A DNA stretch of 64,000 nucleotides from Ohessyouella blattaphilus (lineage in GTDB: Bacteria > Bacillota > Clostridia > Lachnospirales > Lachnospiraceae): assembly GCF_024721265.1 (NCBI RefSeq), contig NZ_JAMXOC010000011.1:32512-96511 (forward strand), written 5' to 3'. The notes beneath the pieces were generated by a model, which was given only the letters and a program-made list of their open reading frames with translations, did not search any database and was not told the DNA's origin. Of the stretch, positions 63,126 through 64,000 are shown piece after piece. Made by a program: the position numbers and the translations under genes. Position 1 is the stretch's first letter. Every line of letters starts with the position of its first letter.

Positions 63126-63183
63126 TTTGTTTTTCTCCTTTTGTTTGTCTTTGTTTAAATGGTTGTTGTAAGTTGCGTATTCG

Positions 63184-63260
63184 TTTGTTACAATATAATC
63201 ATAGTGCAACAAAAGTGTGATTTCAATCCATTTGTTACATTTTTTATCTAATGTAACAAT
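63184..63260. promoter_or_regulatory. Divergent operator region with three TTGTTACA sites
   Basis: TTTGTTACA occurs at 63184-63192, 63231-63239 and, inverted, at 63251-63260. The last two form a 9-bp inverted repeat with a 10-bp spacer. The leftward promoter TTGAAA (63221-63226), 17 bp, TATGAT (63198-63203) lies between them. This is a typical cI-type switch. Confidence 0.75.
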
Positions 63261-63282
63261 AATAATCGGAGGCGTGGAAAAT

Positions 63283-63906
63283 ATGAAAGATGTAACAGAT
63301 ATTTTTAGTACAAGAATAAGGGAATTAAGAGGCGAAAGAAAACAAGAGGAAATAGCCTCAAAGATAGGAATATCAAGAGGTTCGTTGAGTTATTATGAGT
63401 CGGGAGAAAGAAGACCGGATATAAATATTTTAAATTCTATTGCTGATGTATACGGCGTTTCAACTGATTACTTGTTAGGGCGCTCAGACGTAAAGAGCAC
63501 TGATATTGAAGACAAAGCTATTTCGGATAAACTCGGCTTGAACAGTTATTCAATAGAATTTTTAGAACATCTCAATGGAAAATCAAAAGATGACCACATA
63601 TCCGTTGCCAATTATAATAAACTATATAAAAAAACAATTAATGTTATTATCGGCGGCAAAAATTGGATTATAGAGTACTTGACAAGCTACTTGTTTTTTC
63701 ACTTTTCTCATTTTGGTAGCTGGAGTAGTGGTGAAACTAATTCCCCTATTTCAGACCTTCTTTTATATGACGATAAATTAGATATGACTTTTAGTGAAGA
63801 TTATGACTTTATTTCTAATGTGTTTTTATTTCAGCTCAATGAGGAATTACGCCAAATGAGGCAAGAAATAAATGAACTAGAAGATATAGACAATTATAGG
63901 GGATGA
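63283..63906 (+). CDS. cI-type XRE-family repressor
   Basis: 207 residues from ATG 63283 (GGAGG upstream). The N-terminal HTH_3 domain is IRELRGERKQEEIASKIGIS to VSTDYLLG. The C-terminal half is acidic and of unknown type. No LexA/S24 peptidase or ImmA-like protease motif is visible, so induction must work by another route. It is divergent from the Xis-like gene and probably silences the replication transcript through the TTGTTACA sites. Confidence 0.87.
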   Translation: MKDVTDIFSTRIRELRGERKQEEIASKIGISRGSLSYYESGERRPDINILNSIADVYGVSTDYLLGRSDVKSTDIEDKAISDKLGLNSYSIEFLEHLNGKSKDDHISVANYNKLYKKTINVIIGGKNWIIEYLTSYLFFHFSHFGSWSSGETNSPISDLLLYDDKLDMTFSEDYDFISNVFLFQLNEELRQMRQEINELEDIDNYRG

Positions 63907-63948
63907 AGTTCTCTGCTTCTCTCTAGAGGTTTTTACACCTACACCTAT

Positions 63949-64000
63949 ATCGAGTAGGAGGCGGTGACTAACCGCCGTCCTCTCACAGCACCGTACGTAC
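63949..64000 (-). mobile_element. 3' end of a group II intron (domain V tail and domain VI), partial
   Basis: Read leftward from the window edge: GTACGTACGGTGC, the 3' strand of domain V, then a linker and the domain VI hairpin (AGGA..GGCGGT-TAGTC-ACCGCC-TCCT), ending CTACTCGAT. The A of CTAC lies 7 bases from the end, as expected for the branch point, and the intron ends in AT (AY rule). The body and any reverse transcriptase lie beyond base 64000. Confidence 0.7.

Overview
The window looks like chromosome of a Clostridia-class Bacillota, most like a Lachnospiraceae-type gut or oral anaerobe. The evidence is the gdpP-rplI-dnaB gene order, a 2[4Fe-4S] ferredoxin, sigma-A type promoters, strong Shine-Dalgarno sites, a DUF1934 protein, a CvfB-like S1 protein and a giant InlB-repeat surface protein with a TKTGD-type anchor. 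I cannot name a species from the sequence alone.

Layout. 1-7.5 kb: an HtrA-fold protein whose catalytic residues are all replaced (3' end cut by the window edge), divergent mutS2, an OmpR-type two-component pair, an orphan lipoprotein substrate-binding protein and a small ferredoxin. 7.5-15 kb: a leftward operon galE-gdpP-rplI-dnaB, a leftward FKBP-type PPIase lipoprotein plus sugar nucleotidyltransferase pair, and a small membrane protein. 15-21 kb: one 1947-residue surface adhesin. 21-35 kb: a plant-glycan island with an aldo/keto reductase, GH36, GH127 and GH31 (YicI-type alpha-xylosidase), a YesL-like protein, a sugar ABC transporter, a LacI regulator, fructokinase and D-lyxose/D-mannose isomerase. 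35-53.4 kb: housekeeping genes. Leftward are ispE-gntR-CDF transporter-thioesterase-cvfB, an HPr-like gene and dnaE-pfkA-DUF1934. Rightward are plsC-pncB-ddl-murF and aroF-aroB-SDR. An UPF0397 ECF substrate-binding component closes this part.

From about 53.49 kb to the right edge lies an integrative element with lower gene density and long non-coding stretches. It has a tyrosine integrase beside direct repeats, small hypothetical genes, an Arc-type ribbon-helix-helix regulator with three iterated operators, a sigma-70-family gene, a replication-initiator-like gene, an Xis-like protein and a divergent cI-type repressor. No capsid, packaging or relaxase gene is visible. A sigma-plus-flank module is present twice. 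The second sigma copy has lost exactly 492 bp in frame between two 11-bp direct repeats, leaving a mini-sigma. Between the modules lies a decayed D5-type primase fragment. The last 52 bases are, on the minus strand, the domain V tail and domain VI of a group II intron that continues beyond the window.

Most chromosomal promoters could be placed as -35/-10 pairs with 17-bp spacing. Notable regulatory structures are an 18-bp perfect palindrome just upstream of the ABC-operon promoter, two GTATAC boxes exactly 50 bp apart between ispE and plsC (candidate sites of the neighbouring FCD-type GntR), and a conserved 12-bp palindrome upstream of both sigma copies. No rRNA, tRNA or CRISPR array was seen.
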